From contig JAHXBT010000016.1 in NCBI GenBank assembly GCA_020054695.1, forward strand, positions 3,065 through 64,154: DNA of 61,090 bases, written 5' to 3'. The position numbers and the translations under genes are program-made. This document shows, in pieces, positions 25,523 to 35,297 of this stretch. Under the pieces are notes generated by a model. It searched no databases, was not told where the DNA came from, and saw only the letters and a list, made by a program, of their open reading frames with translations. Position 1 is the stretch's first letter, and each line of letters opens with the position of its first letter. This stretch comes from Rickettsiales bacterium. Lineage in GTDB: Bacteria > Pseudomonadota > Alphaproteobacteria > Rickettsiales > UBA1997.

Positions 25523-26304
25523 TTTTAGCTAAAATAATCCAGCAAAAAAAGATAGAAATTACAGAAGAAAAAATCCTGTTACCGCTCCCTAAATTAAAAA
25601 ATCAGTTAAAAATTACCAATTTTGGGAAAAATTCTTTTATTTCCAAGATTAAGTCTGACATCGCTACGCAAAATATTGCCATAATTGCCGAAGTAAAAAA
25701 ATCTTCACCAAGCAAGGGTATAATTCGTAAAAATTTTAATCATTTACAAATTGCCAAAATTTATGAAAATTCTGGAGCTAGCTGTATTTCAATTTTAACA
25801 GATAAAAAATTCTTCCATGGTTCCCAAAAATATTTAACCGAAATTAAAAAAGAGGTTAATTTACCACTTCTTCGTAAAGACTTTATTATTGATCCCTATC
25901 AAATTTATCAGGCAAAATTAATTGGTGCCGACTGTATATTATTAATTATGGCTATTTTATCTGAAGAAGAAGCTGTTAATTTGGAACGAATTGCCATTGA
26001 AAATGATTTAGATGTATTGGTAGAAATCCACAATGAAGAAGAGTTGCAAAAAGCGCTGAAGTTACAGACAAAATTAATTGGTGTTAATAATAGAAATCTT
26101 AAGAATATGACGGTTGACATTAATAACTCCATTGATTTGTCCAAGAAAATCCCAAAAGACAAGATTATTATCTGCGAAAGCGGTATTTCTAGCAAGGAAG
26201 ATATCAAATTAATGCAAAAACATAATATTAACTGCTTTTTAATTGGTGAGTTTTTTATGAGACAAAAAAATGTTGGGGAAAAGCTGCAAGAATTTATTAA
26301 TTAA
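25519..26304 (+). CDS. trpC: Indole-3-glycerol phosphate synthase
   Basis: A 261-residue (beta/alpha)8 barrel. Key blocks are IIAEVKKSSPSKGIIR (substrate phosphate and catalytic Lys), CISILTDKKFFHGS, LPLLRKDFIIDPYQIYQA, GADCILLIMAIL, LVEIHNEEEL, LIGVNNRNLKNM and IICESGISSKEDI. All usual TrpC catalytic motifs appear intact. It closes the indole ring of tryptophan from carboxyphenylaminodeoxyribulose phosphate. The ATG at 25519 overlaps the upstream stop; an earlier in-frame ATG at 25447 would add a basic stretch antiparallel to the preceding gene. No other trp gene is in the window, so whether a full pathway exists is unknown. Confidence 0.93.
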   Translation: MILAKIIQQKKIEITEEKILLPLPKLKNQLKITNFGKNSFISKIKSDIATQNIAIIAEVKKSSPSKGIIRKNFNHLQIAKIYENSGASCISILTDKKFFHGSQKYLTEIKKEVNLPLLRKDFIIDPYQIYQAKLIGADCILLIMAILSEEEAVNLERIAIENDLDVLVEIHNEEELQKALKLQTKLIGVNNRNLKNMTVDINNSIDLSKKIPKDKIIICESGISSKEDIKLMQKHNINCFLIGEFFMRQKNVGEKLQEFIN

Positions 26305-26322
26305 CTTTTGTGAAATTAAAAA

Positions 26323-27558
26323 TTAATTAATAATAATTTTAAAGAATTTCTTTTTTCCAACTGAAAAAGTCTCCCTATTTTTAAAAATATAATTTTCATC
26401 AGAGATTTTTTTCTTATTAACCTTAACTGCTCCGGCAGTAATTAATTTCCTAGCCGCTGATTTTGAATGCGTAGCTTCTGACAAAATCATAACATCAATT
26501 AATTTTGAATTATTTTCTATTTTAATTTCTTTAAAGGCATCTTCATTTTTATTCAGAAAAATTTCCTGAGCTTTTTGCAAACAACATTTTGCTACGCCCT
26601 TACCATGGCAAATTTTTGTTGCTTCAAAAGCTAGAATTTCTTTAATTTTATTCAATCCTTGTCCTTCTAACTTTTTATATTCGTTAATTTTTTTATCCGA
26701 AATATCAGTAAAATAAAATAAAAGACGAACAACATCTTCGTCTTTGACATTTCTAAAATATTGAAAATATTCAAAAGGATTTAACATATTTTCATCAAGC
26801 CAAACTGCTCCATCTGCCGTTTTGCCCATTTTTTTACCTTCTGAATTTAACAAAAGAGGTGAAGTTAGGCCAAAAACCTCCTCATTTTTATTATTTTGAG
26901 AATTGATTCTTCTAACTAAATCAACACCACTAACAATATTACCCCACTGATCAGAACCACCAATTTGTAAATTACAGCCAAATCTTTTATTTAATTCTAA
27001 AAAATCATAAGATTGTAAAATTAAATAATTAAATTCTAAAAAACTAAGATTTTGTTCACGATCAAGACGATTTTTAACCGACTCAAAAGTAAGCATTTTG
27101 TTGATAGAAAATTGATAGCCAATATCACGCAAAAATTCAATATAATTTAAACCATTAAGCCAATCTTCATTATTAACAAATTGAAATTTTGGCAATGATG
27201 GATCCTCTTTTGATAAATCGAATTTTTCTAAAGATTTTTTAATTCCTTCTAAGTTAGAATTAATATTATCCTCACTTAAAATTTGTCTCGCCTTGTCTTT
27301 GCCAGAAGGATCACCAATTTTAGTAGTGCCTCCGCCAAGCAAAACAATTGGTTTGTGACCATTTTTTTGCATCAAGCGCAGCATCATAATTTGAATTAAA
27401 CTACCGATATGAAGTGATTTTGCCGTACAGTCAAAGCCAATATAGGCAGTAATTTTGCCCTCTACTAATTTTTGATCTAAATTCTCAAGATCAGTGGCCT
27501 GATTAATATAGTTACGATTTTGTAATATTTGTAAAAAATTTGATTTAAATTTTGTCAT
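26323..27558 (-). CDS. tyrS: Tyrosyl-tRNA synthetase
   Basis: A 411-residue class I synthetase. Motifs are YIGFDCTAKSLHIGSLIQ (HIGH site, near residue 46), LGGGTTKIGDPSGKD, QIGGSDQWGNI (tyrosine binding) and KMGKTADGAVWLD (KMSKS-type, near 235). An S4 RNA-binding domain (SKSAARKLITAGAVKVNKKK) closes the protein. This is the TyrS form with a C-terminal S4 domain and normal length. It is convergent with trpC, with only an 18-base gap. Confidence 0.96.
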   Translation of the reverse strand: MTKFKSNFLQILQNRNYINQATDLENLDQKLVEGKITAYIGFDCTAKSLHIGSLIQIMMLRLMQKNGHKPIVLLGGGTTKIGDPSGKDKARQILSEDNINSNLEGIKKSLEKFDLSKEDPSLPKFQFVNNEDWLNGLNYIEFLRDIGYQFSINKMLTFESVKNRLDREQNLSFLEFNYLILQSYDFLELNKRFGCNLQIGGSDQWGNIVSGVDLVRRINSQNNKNEEVFGLTSPLLLNSEGKKMGKTADGAVWLDENMLNPFEYFQYFRNVKDEDVVRLLFYFTDISDKKINEYKKLEGQGLNKIKEILAFEATKICHGKGVAKCCLQKAQEIFLNKNEDAFKEIKIENNSKLIDVMILSEATHSKSAARKLITAGAVKVNKKKISDENYIFKNRETFSVGKKKFFKIIIN

Positions 27559-27763
27559 TTAATTATATTAAAACAATATTATTCCTATATAACTTATCCT
27601 CATAAACATATAAAATAAAGTAAAATCTAATAAAATTAAAATCACCAAGAATTTTAAACACGATTAAAAATATTATTACTTCTTGTATATTTAATCTTAG
27701 CCTTTATTTTAAAATTTAATGTATATTTAGGCAGACTCCTAATGAAGTTAATAATAAATTAAA

Positions 27764-29857
27764 ATGTCAAGACAAGTAGCTATTGAAAAATATCGTAATA
27801 TTGGGATTATGGCCCATATTGACGCAGGTAAAACAACCACAACCGAAAGAGTTTTATATTACACAGGTAAATCACATAAAATTGGAGAAGTTCACGAAGG
27901 TGACGCCACTATGGATTGGATGGAGCAAGAGCAAGAAAGAGGTATTACAATTACTTCAGCTGCCACAACTTGCTTTTGGAAAGATCACAGAGTTAATATT
28001 ATTGATACTCCAGGCCATGTTGACTTTACTATTGAGGTGGAAAGGTCTTTGAGAGTTCTTGATGGTGCGGTTGCTGTTTTTGATGCAGTAGCAGGTGTTG
28101 AGCCACAATCAGAAACTGTTTGGAGACAAGCCAATAAATACAATGTTCCTAGGATGTGTTTTGTTAACAAAATGGACAGAACTGGGGCAAATTTTTGGAG
28201 ATGTGTAGATATGTTCAAAAAAAGACTTTCTGCCAACCCATTGTTATTACAAATACCTATTGGTGATGGTGCTGAATATGGTGGATTGATTGATCTTTTA
28301 AAAATGAAATCTGTTGTTTGGGAGGACGAATCAATGGGCGCTGACTACTCTTTAAAAGACATTCCTGCCGATTTGCAAGAAAAAGCTGAAGAATATCGTA
28401 ATATCTTGATTGAAACCGCGGTAGAGCAAGATGATGATGTTATGGAAAAATATCTTGGTGGTGAAGAAGTTACAGAAGAAGAATTAAAAAAATGCATTAG
28501 AAAAGGTACTATTGCTGGTGACTTTGTACCAGTTTTAAACGGAACTGCATTTAAAAACAAAGGTGTTCAAACCTTACTTGATGCTATTGTTGACTACCTA
28601 CCAAGTCCAGTTGATATTGAATCTGTTACAGGAGAAGACGTTAAAACAGGTGACGAAATTCAAATCAGATATGATGATAAGCTATTTTCTGGCCTAGCAT
28701 TTAAAATAATGACCGATCCTTTTGTTGGCTCTTTAACTTTTGTTAGAATCTACTCTGGAACTTTAGAAAGTGGCTCTGGGGTGGTTAATACCATCAAAAA
28801 CTCTAAAGAGAGAATTGGTCGTATGCTTTTAATGCATGCTAATAATAGGGAAGACATAAAGGTTGCTCACTCTGGTGATATCATTGCTATCGCTGGCCTA
28901 AAAAACACTACAACTGGCGAAACTTTAACCGCCCCTGAAAATAAAATTATCTTGGAAAAAATGGAGTTCCCTGATCCAGTAATTGAAGTTTCGGTTGAGC
29001 CAAAATCAACAGCTGATCAGGAAAAAATGAGCATTGCTCTTCAAAGATTGGCTTCGGAAGACCCTTCTCTTAAAATTGAGAGTGACGAAGAATCTGGCCA
29101 GACTATTCTTAAAGGTATGGGTGAATTACATCTTGAGATTATTGTTGACAGAATGCAAAGAGAGTTCAAGGTTGATGCCAACATCGGTAAGCCAAAAGTA
29201 GCTTATAGAGAAACATTTACTAAACCAGTTGACGTTGAGTATGTTCATAAAAAACAATCTGGTGGCGCCGGTCAATTTGCTAAAATTAACATGACCTTTG
29301 AACCGATTCTCGACAATGATAATGACGATGAGGAAGAAACTAAAGATTATGAATTTGAAAGTAAAATTGTTGGTGGAAGAGTGCCTAAAGAATACATTCC
29401 TGGTGTTGAAAAAGGCGTTATTTCTGCCAAACAAAATGGTGTATTAGCCGGATTTCCTGTTGTTAAAATTAAAGCTATATTAACAGACGGGGCCTATCAC
29501 GATGTGGACTCCAGTGTTTTAGCATTTGAAATTGCAGCTAGATCTGCCTTTAGAGAGGCTATGGCAAAAGCTGGTCCTGTTCTTTTGGAGCCCTTAATGA
29601 AGGTTGAAGTTATTACCCCTGAAGAATATATGGGAGATGTAATTGGCGATATTAGCTCTAGAAGGGGTCAAGTTGCCAATCTTGAAGCTAGAGACAATGT
29701 ACAGGTTATTACAGCCAAAGTTCCTTTAGGAAAAATGTTTGGCTATGTTAACAATTTAAGATCATTATCTCAAGGAAGAGCTCAGTATACCATGGTCTTT
29801 GATTCTTACAGTGTGGTTCCTGAGAATGTGGCTGAAGAAATTAAAGCAGAAAGGTCC
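27764..29857 (+). CDS. fusA: Elongation factor G
   Basis: A 698-residue translational GTPase. The G domain carries [22 protein letters not shown] (G1), the switch with [14 protein letters not shown] (G3) and NKMDRTGA (G4). Domains II-V follow in order, with GMGELHLEI and the domain IV stretch SGGAGQFAK; the C-terminus reads [13 protein letters not shown]. It drives translocation. In most bacteria fusA lies in the str operon with rpsL, rpsG and tuf; here it stands alone on the plus strand with its own terminator immediately after the last codon (stop 29858-29860), so it is probably a single-gene transcript. Confidence 0.98.
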
Positions 29858-29877
29858 TAATTTTTTAGGGCTTTTTT
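29852..29877 (+). terminator. Rho-independent terminator of fusA
   Basis: AGGTCCTAA (29852-29860) and TTAGGGCTT (29865-29873) form a 9-bp stem with two G:U pairs and a TTTT loop, followed by TTTT. The fusA stop codon lies inside the 5' arm. Confidence 0.75.
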
Positions 29878-30177
29878 GGCATATAACTATACAAATTATG
29901 TCAAAAATACCTGCTTATCTTATCCTTCTTTACGGCGCTTGAAGACTCTTCCTATAAACTATAACAATTTTGTTTTAGCTAAATTTAACACTCAACTACT
30001 CTTCTTTTGTTACAAAGTAGCAATATACTGTGCATTAATACGCCCTCTATAGTTTTAGAAAGGGTCTCTACCTTGATTTTACTCATTTTTTTTAGCAACC
30101 TTTTGGAACTCGCCCCGTATTATTTACACCACTGTCATCAGTGATATTCAAGAAATTTTAAATAAAATATAGAAAAT
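29861..30177. other. Convergent spacer after fusA
   Basis: 317 bases between fusA (plus) and the DUF2628 gene (minus). Apart from the fusA terminator and a tiny CACTG/CAGTG hairpin at 30131-30144, nothing is recognised. A 14-codon frame from 29899 (MSKIPAYLILLYGA) looks like the head of a lost membrane protein. Confidence 0.4.
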
Positions 30178-30531
30178 TTAATTTATATCTTCAGAGTAAT
30201 ATGTTTTAAGGGCGTTTAACTTGTTAGCTTCTGACAAAGTAGCAACATATTTATAATCACTTTTTTGTAATTGCTCTCCTAACCAACTATTAGCATTTGT
30301 GGCTATAAAAATATAAAAAAAGATATTTAGAGAAGCTAAGTTTAGTATTACTAAAATTGCCGAAATAGACATAATTATAAAAGATTTTAGCCATATTTTA
30401 TGATACAAAAACCACAAAAAACCAAAAAATAAAACATTATAGTTAATATTATCCTCTATTATCTTTATATTGTCACCGCCAATATTATTGTTTTTATAGA
30501 CATTGTATATTTTTACTGAAGAGCCAAACAT
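30178..30531 (-). CDS. DUF2628-family membrane protein
   Basis: 117 residues. A short N-terminal basic/polar segment (VKIYNVYKN) is followed by NYNVLFFGFLWFLYHKIWLKSF, the conserved F..F.LWFLYH+.W motif of DUF2628, then two adjacent membrane helices (about 53-82) and NANSWLGEQLQKSDYKYVATLSEANK, the family's NxWR..L...GY..V....A. ending. The function of this family is unknown; members are small inner-membrane proteins common in alphaproteobacteria. The gene is alone on the minus strand. Confidence 0.65.
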   Translation of the reverse strand: MFGSSVKIYNVYKNNNIGGDNIKIIEDNINYNVLFFGFLWFLYHKIWLKSFIIMSISAILVILNLASLNIFFYIFIATNANSWLGEQLQKSDYKYVATLSEANKLNALKTYYSEDIN

Positions 30532-30636
30532 GATCTATATGTTATGTCAAAGTTGATCTTAAACTAGTAAGTCTGTATTGTAAGATTATAGCAGGCTAAT
30601 AAATAGTTATAACAAGATATAAAATTAAAATATCAA

Positions 30637-32574
30637 TTAATTGTCAAAAAAAGTCTTCAAGGTCTTTGATCTAGTTGGGTGCTTTAACTTAGATAGGGCT
30701 TTTGCCTCAATTTGACGAATTCTCTCTCTAGTAACCGAAAATTGTCTTCCAACCTCCTCTAAGGTGTGATCTGTTACCATACCAATACCAAACCTCATTC
30801 TTATAACCCTTTCCTCTCTTGGGGTTAAGGTTGACAAAATTTGAGTTGCGGATTCTTTCAGCTTACCGTAAGTGGCCGCATCATTTGGAGAGATTGCCGC
30901 CTTATCTTCAATAAAATCACCTAAAATACTTTCATCGTCGCCAGAAAGAGGGGTTTCTAAGCTAACCGGGTCCTTCGAAGTTTTAAGAATTTTTCTTACC
31001 CTGTCTACAGTCATATAAAGCTCCTTGGCAATTTCTTCAACGGTTGGCTCCCTTTGATTTTTTTGAACCATCTTCTTTTGGGTTTTTAAAATTTGATTTA
31101 ACCCTTCATTAATGTGAATTGGCGATCTAATCATCTTAGATTGGTCAGAAATTGCCCTAGTGATTGCTTGTCTAATCCACCATGTCGCATAAGTAGAAAA
31201 TTTATAACCCCTTTTATATTCAAACTTGTCAACTGCCTTCATTAAACCAATATTACCTTCTTGTATTAAGTCTAAAAACTGCAACCCCCTATTGGTATAT
31301 TTTTTGGCAATGGATACAACTAATCTTAAATTAGCTTTAATCATTTCTTTTTTAGCTTTAACCTCATCCCTTTGTCCTTGCCTGATAATAGATATAATGT
31401 TACGGAATTTATCTAAAGGTAGACCAGTTAACCTTACTGAATCTAAAATCTTTTTTCTAATCTTGATAACCTCCTCCTCTTTTTCAGCAATGCATTTCTT
31501 CATATGCTTATTGCCAGAAGATTTTATTTGCTCTACCCAGTTATCCTTCTCAATATTTTGATGTTTTTTCAAAAAATCAACCCTTTCACAACCATATTTA
31601 GTAAATAATCTTAACAAATCAATTTCCTTTTCTCTAACTTGCTCATCTATTTCAGATAGCTGACCAACTAAAGACTTAATTAAATCATCATTAAAATTAA
31701 TCTCTTTTGTTAAATCATCCAGATTATCAACAAGTTTTTTACTTCTTTTGTCACAATATAATTTATCATAACCGCCAGATTCTAATTTCTTAAGGATTTT
31801 TTCGGATAAATCTGAAATTTTCTGCAGTAAATCTAGCATTCTGGGCATCAATATCCTCTCCATAGAAACGAAAGATGTTATAGAATCAAACTCATCCTCT
31901 TCTCCATATAGGTCATTTTCCTCAGGCTCCTCATCTTCTATTATACCTAAATCGCTATCAATAATAATATCTCCATTGTTGCTAGCACTTTGGTCACTAT
32001 TTTTCAACATTTCTTCTAATTCAGAATTGTATGTTTCGTCAATCCTAATAATGTCTCTTAGTAGTAAATTGCCCCCAGATAGGCCATCATACCAATCAAT
32101 AAAATATTTCATTACCACTGGTGTTGAACATAGGGTTGCCACAACCTTATTCCTGCTGGCTTCAATTTTCATGGCAATCTCAACCTCATTCTCACGAGTT
32201 AATAACTTGAGGTTACTCATTGATTTAAGATAGTTTTTTACCGAATCTTCTGTTCTTTTTTGTGATTTTTCGTCATCTTCAGCTCTAGAGTCATGATCAG
32301 ATTCTTTTTCAACAATTTGAATTTTAAATTCTGATAAAATATCAAATATTTTTTCAATTTTATCAGGATCTATTGCTTCATTTTCAATGTATTTATTGAT
32401 TTTATCATAGGTAATATATCCTTTTGACTTAACGCTAGCAATTAATTTCTTCAATTTAATTGCTGCAGACTCAACATTATGTTTAGGATTAGGTTCTTTG
32501 ACAGAGGGACTTAAGGCCTTAAGGTTTTCCTTATGTTGATCTTTTGAATTTTCTATATTTATACTATCAGTCAT
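30637..32574 (-). CDS. rpoD: RNA polymerase primary sigma factor
   Basis: A 645-residue sigma70. Region 1.1 at the N-terminus is followed by an acidic linker (GIIEDEEPEENDLYGEEDEFD), then region 2 (RLVVSIAKKYTNRGLQFLDLIQEGNIGLMKAV, and YKFSTYATWWIRQAI for -10 recognition), region 3 (RSPIHINEGLNQI) and region 4 (TPREERVIRMRFGIG, and HTLEEVGRQFSVTRERIRQIE for -35 contact). All recognition helices look normal, in line with the consensus-like promoter seen at 8971-8999. ATG 32574 is preferred; an upstream in-frame TTG at 32598 would overlap secA. It starts two bases after the secA stop. The usual partner dnaG is not adjacent. Confidence 0.97.
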   Translation of the reverse strand: MTDSINIENSKDQHKENLKALSPSVKEPNPKHNVESAAIKLKKLIASVKSKGYITYDKINKYIENEAIDPDKIEKIFDILSEFKIQIVEKESDHDSRAEDDEKSQKRTEDSVKNYLKSMSNLKLLTRENEVEIAMKIEASRNKVVATLCSTPVVMKYFIDWYDGLSGGNLLLRDIIRIDETYNSELEEMLKNSDQSASNNGDIIIDSDLGIIEDEEPEENDLYGEEDEFDSITSFVSMERILMPRMLDLLQKISDLSEKILKKLESGGYDKLYCDKRSKKLVDNLDDLTKEINFNDDLIKSLVGQLSEIDEQVREKEIDLLRLFTKYGCERVDFLKKHQNIEKDNWVEQIKSSGNKHMKKCIAEKEEEVIKIRKKILDSVRLTGLPLDKFRNIISIIRQGQRDEVKAKKEMIKANLRLVVSIAKKYTNRGLQFLDLIQEGNIGLMKAVDKFEYKRGYKFSTYATWWIRQAITRAISDQSKMIRSPIHINEGLNQILKTQKKMVQKNQREPTVEEIAKELYMTVDRVRKILKTSKDPVSLETPLSGDDESILGDFIEDKAAISPNDAATYGKLKESATQILSTLTPREERVIRMRFGIGMVTDHTLEEVGRQFSVTRERIRQIEAKALSKLKHPTRSKTLKTFFDN

Positions 32575-32576
32575 TT

Positions 32577-35297
32577 TTAAGTAATTTTTCCGTGACAATG
32601 TTTATATTTAAGGCCGCTACCGCAAGGACATTTCTGATTTCTACCGGTATTTGCCCACTCATCTAATTTATTATCACTAGTTTTTTTAATACTCTCTGTT
32701 TTTTTAGGCAATTGCTGATCACTTAACCCCGAATCGTTAACCGAATATTTATGTTGAGCACCTTCTTTTGATTTGGATAATTTTACAAATTTATCTAGAA
32801 TCTCCTCTTTACTAACATCGCTTTGTAACTTGGCATGAGATATCCTCACTAAAGACTTTTCCTCGATATCATATATCATATCTTGAAATAGCTCAGCGGA
32901 TTCTCTTTTGTACTCAATAAAAGGATCTTTCCCAGCATACGCCCTAAGGTTAATATTGTTTCTAATTTTATCAAGAGATAAAAGATGGTTTTTCCACTCG
33001 TAGTCTAGTGTCATTAAAAAAATTTGACGCCTAACTTCTTTTTCTATTTTCTCACCATGCTCTTTTTTCTTCTCTTCAATTAATTTTTCTGATTCTTGGT
33101 TAATATAATCCAAGATTTCAATATCACTAATTCCTTCTTTTTGTGATAATGATTTAATGTCTAATTTTAAATTATAAATTCGTAATATTTCTTTTTCTAT
33201 GAATTCTAAATTCCATTTTTCTAAATAAGATTTTTTTGGAATAGCCTTGCCAACTACGTCCTGATTTACATCGTCTATTATCTTTTTTATATTCTCGGTT
33301 AAATCCTCTGATTTTATTAAATCCGCCCTCCTTTTAAAAATTTCCTTTCTTTGATCATTTACTATATCATCATACTTCAAAAGATTCTTTCTAATCTCAA
33401 AATGATGTGCCTCCACTTTTCTTTGTGCCCTTATTAAAGTTTTAGTTATTAGTGGGTGGAAAATAGCCTCGCCATCTTTCAAGCCTAATTTTGACAAAAT
33501 TATTTTCAATTTATCAGAACCAAAAATTCTCATTAGGTCATCTTCTAGTGATAAATAAAACTTAGATTTACCAATGTCACCCTGTCTTCCTGACCTTCCA
33601 CGCAGCTGGTTATCAATTCTTCTGCTTTCATGCCTCTCTGTCCCCAATACATAAAGGCCTCCAGCTTCTATCGCAATTTTTTTATCTTTAGATATCTTCT
33701 CATCTATTAATTCTATCTTTTCTTGTAATTTTGCCTTAGTTAGTTTTTTAGATTTTAGATCTTCTGTTAACGCATCTTTGTTGCCTCCTAACACAATATC
33801 AGTTCCACGTCCAGCCATATTGGTTGCAATAGTAATTGAACCCGGCATCCCTGCTTGTGAAATAATTTTTGACTCTTCCCTATGAAACTTAGCATTTAAA
33901 ACTTTATGAGGTAATTTTTCCTTTTTTAACAATCTAGACAACTGTTCAGACTGATCAATTGTTACAGTACCAACCAAAACAGGCTGTTGTTTTGTATGAC
34001 ATTCTTTGATATCTTTAATAATGGCATTATATTTTTCAGATTTTGTTTTATAAATCTCATCATCCTCATCTATTCTATTGATCTGTCGATGCGTAGGGAC
34101 TTGAACTGTTTTTAGATTATATATTTCCTCAAATTCTGCCGCTTCGGTAACCGCCGTACCTGTCATTCCAGATAGCTTATCATAGAGACGAAAGTAATTT
34201 TGAAACGTTATAGAGGAAAGGGTTTGATTCTCATTTTTTACTCTCAATCCCTCTTTGGCTTCTAATGCCTGATGTAAACCATCAGAAAAACGCCTACCCT
34301 CCTGCATTCTACCAGTAAATTCATCAATAATGACCAAGTTACCATTTTTAACTATATAGTCACTATTGTTTTTGAATAGTTTATGAGCTTTTAGGGCTTG
34401 GTTAAAATGGTGCATAATTGACATATTTTCTAGGTCAAATAGGTTTGATTCCTTTGATATCAATCCACCTCTTTTTAATATATTTTCTGCATTTTCTGAC
34501 CCAAATTCTGTTAGAAAAATATGACGTGATTTTTCCTCAATTTCATAATCATCCTTTGACAATTGAGATATAATTTTATTTACCTTTTCATACAAGTCTG
34601 AATTGTCATTAGTTGGTCCAGAAATAATTAACGGACTTCTTGACTCATCAATTAAAATTGAATCAACTTCGTCAATAATAGCAAAATTACGGCCGGTTGT
34701 TACAACTTCATCCAAGGAAAATTTCATATTATCCCTCAAATAATCAAATCCTAATTCATTATTGGTAGCATATATGATGTCACATTGATAGATTTTTTTA
34801 CGATCCTCGTCCGCAACATCTCCGGCTATACAGCCAACGGTTAGTCCTAAAAATTCATGAACTTGTCCCATCCAGCTAGAATCTCTTTTTGCAAGATAAT
34901 CATTAACTGTTACAATGTGCACAGCTTTGCCAGAAAGAGCGTTAAGATAAGAAGGTAATGTGGAAACCAAAGTTTTCCCTTCGCCTGTTTTCATCTCGGC
35001 AATCTTTCCTTGATGCAAAATAATGCCACCAATTAATTGTACATCAAAATGGCGCATATTTAGTACTCTTTTGGCAGCCTCACGGACAACGGCAAACGCC
35101 TCTGGCAAAATATCATCGAGGCTTTTGCCTGATTGGACCTGCTTCTTAAATAAATCCGTTTTTTTCTTCAAGTCATAATCGGACAACTTCGACATCCCAC
35201 CTTCTAACGAGTTGATTTTGTCAACAGTTAAATTAAAAGACTTAACCACCCTATCGTTAACAGAGCCAAAAATTTTGGTTAAAATAAAATTAATCAT
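32577..35297 (-). CDS. secA: Protein translocase ATPase SecA
   Basis: A 906-residue SecA. Walker A is in AEMKTGEGKTLVSTLPSYL (near 100), the DEAD-type box is IIDEVDSILIDESRSPLI, and helicase motifs TIATNMAGRGTDIVLGG and RQLRGRSGRQGD are intact. The preprotein cross-linking and scaffold domains are present, and the C-terminal zinc finger reads CPCGSGLKYKHCH, which binds SecB and phospholipid. ATG 35297 is chosen because SecA proteins begin just before the ILTKIFGSVNDR stretch; the longer frame starts at a TTG. It overlaps the nhaA stop by 8 bases and is followed directly by rpoD. Confidence 0.97.
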   Translation of the reverse strand: MINFILTKIFGSVNDRVVKSFNLTVDKINSLEGGMSKLSDYDLKKKTDLFKKQVQSGKSLDDILPEAFAVVREAAKRVLNMRHFDVQLIGGIILHQGKIAEMKTGEGKTLVSTLPSYLNALSGKAVHIVTVNDYLAKRDSSWMGQVHEFLGLTVGCIAGDVADEDRKKIYQCDIIYATNNELGFDYLRDNMKFSLDEVVTTGRNFAIIDEVDSILIDESRSPLIISGPTNDNSDLYEKVNKIISQLSKDDYEIEEKSRHIFLTEFGSENAENILKRGGLISKESNLFDLENMSIMHHFNQALKAHKLFKNNSDYIVKNGNLVIIDEFTGRMQEGRRFSDGLHQALEAKEGLRVKNENQTLSSITFQNYFRLYDKLSGMTGTAVTEAAEFEEIYNLKTVQVPTHRQINRIDEDDEIYKTKSEKYNAIIKDIKECHTKQQPVLVGTVTIDQSEQLSRLLKKEKLPHKVLNAKFHREESKIISQAGMPGSITIATNMAGRGTDIVLGGNKDALTEDLKSKKLTKAKLQEKIELIDEKISKDKKIAIEAGGLYVLGTERHESRRIDNQLRGRSGRQGDIGKSKFYLSLEDDLMRIFGSDKLKIILSKLGLKDGEAIFHPLITKTLIRAQRKVEAHHFEIRKNLLKYDDIVNDQRKEIFKRRADLIKSEDLTENIKKIIDDVNQDVVGKAIPKKSYLEKWNLEFIEKEILRIYNLKLDIKSLSQKEGISDIEILDYINQESEKLIEEKKKEHGEKIEKEVRRQIFLMTLDYEWKNHLLSLDKIRNNINLRAYAGKDPFIEYKRESAELFQDMIYDIEEKSLVRISHAKLQSDVSKEEILDKFVKLSKSKEGAQHKYSVNDSGLSDQQLPKKTESIKKTSDNKLDEWANTGRNQKCPCGSGLKYKHCHGKIT

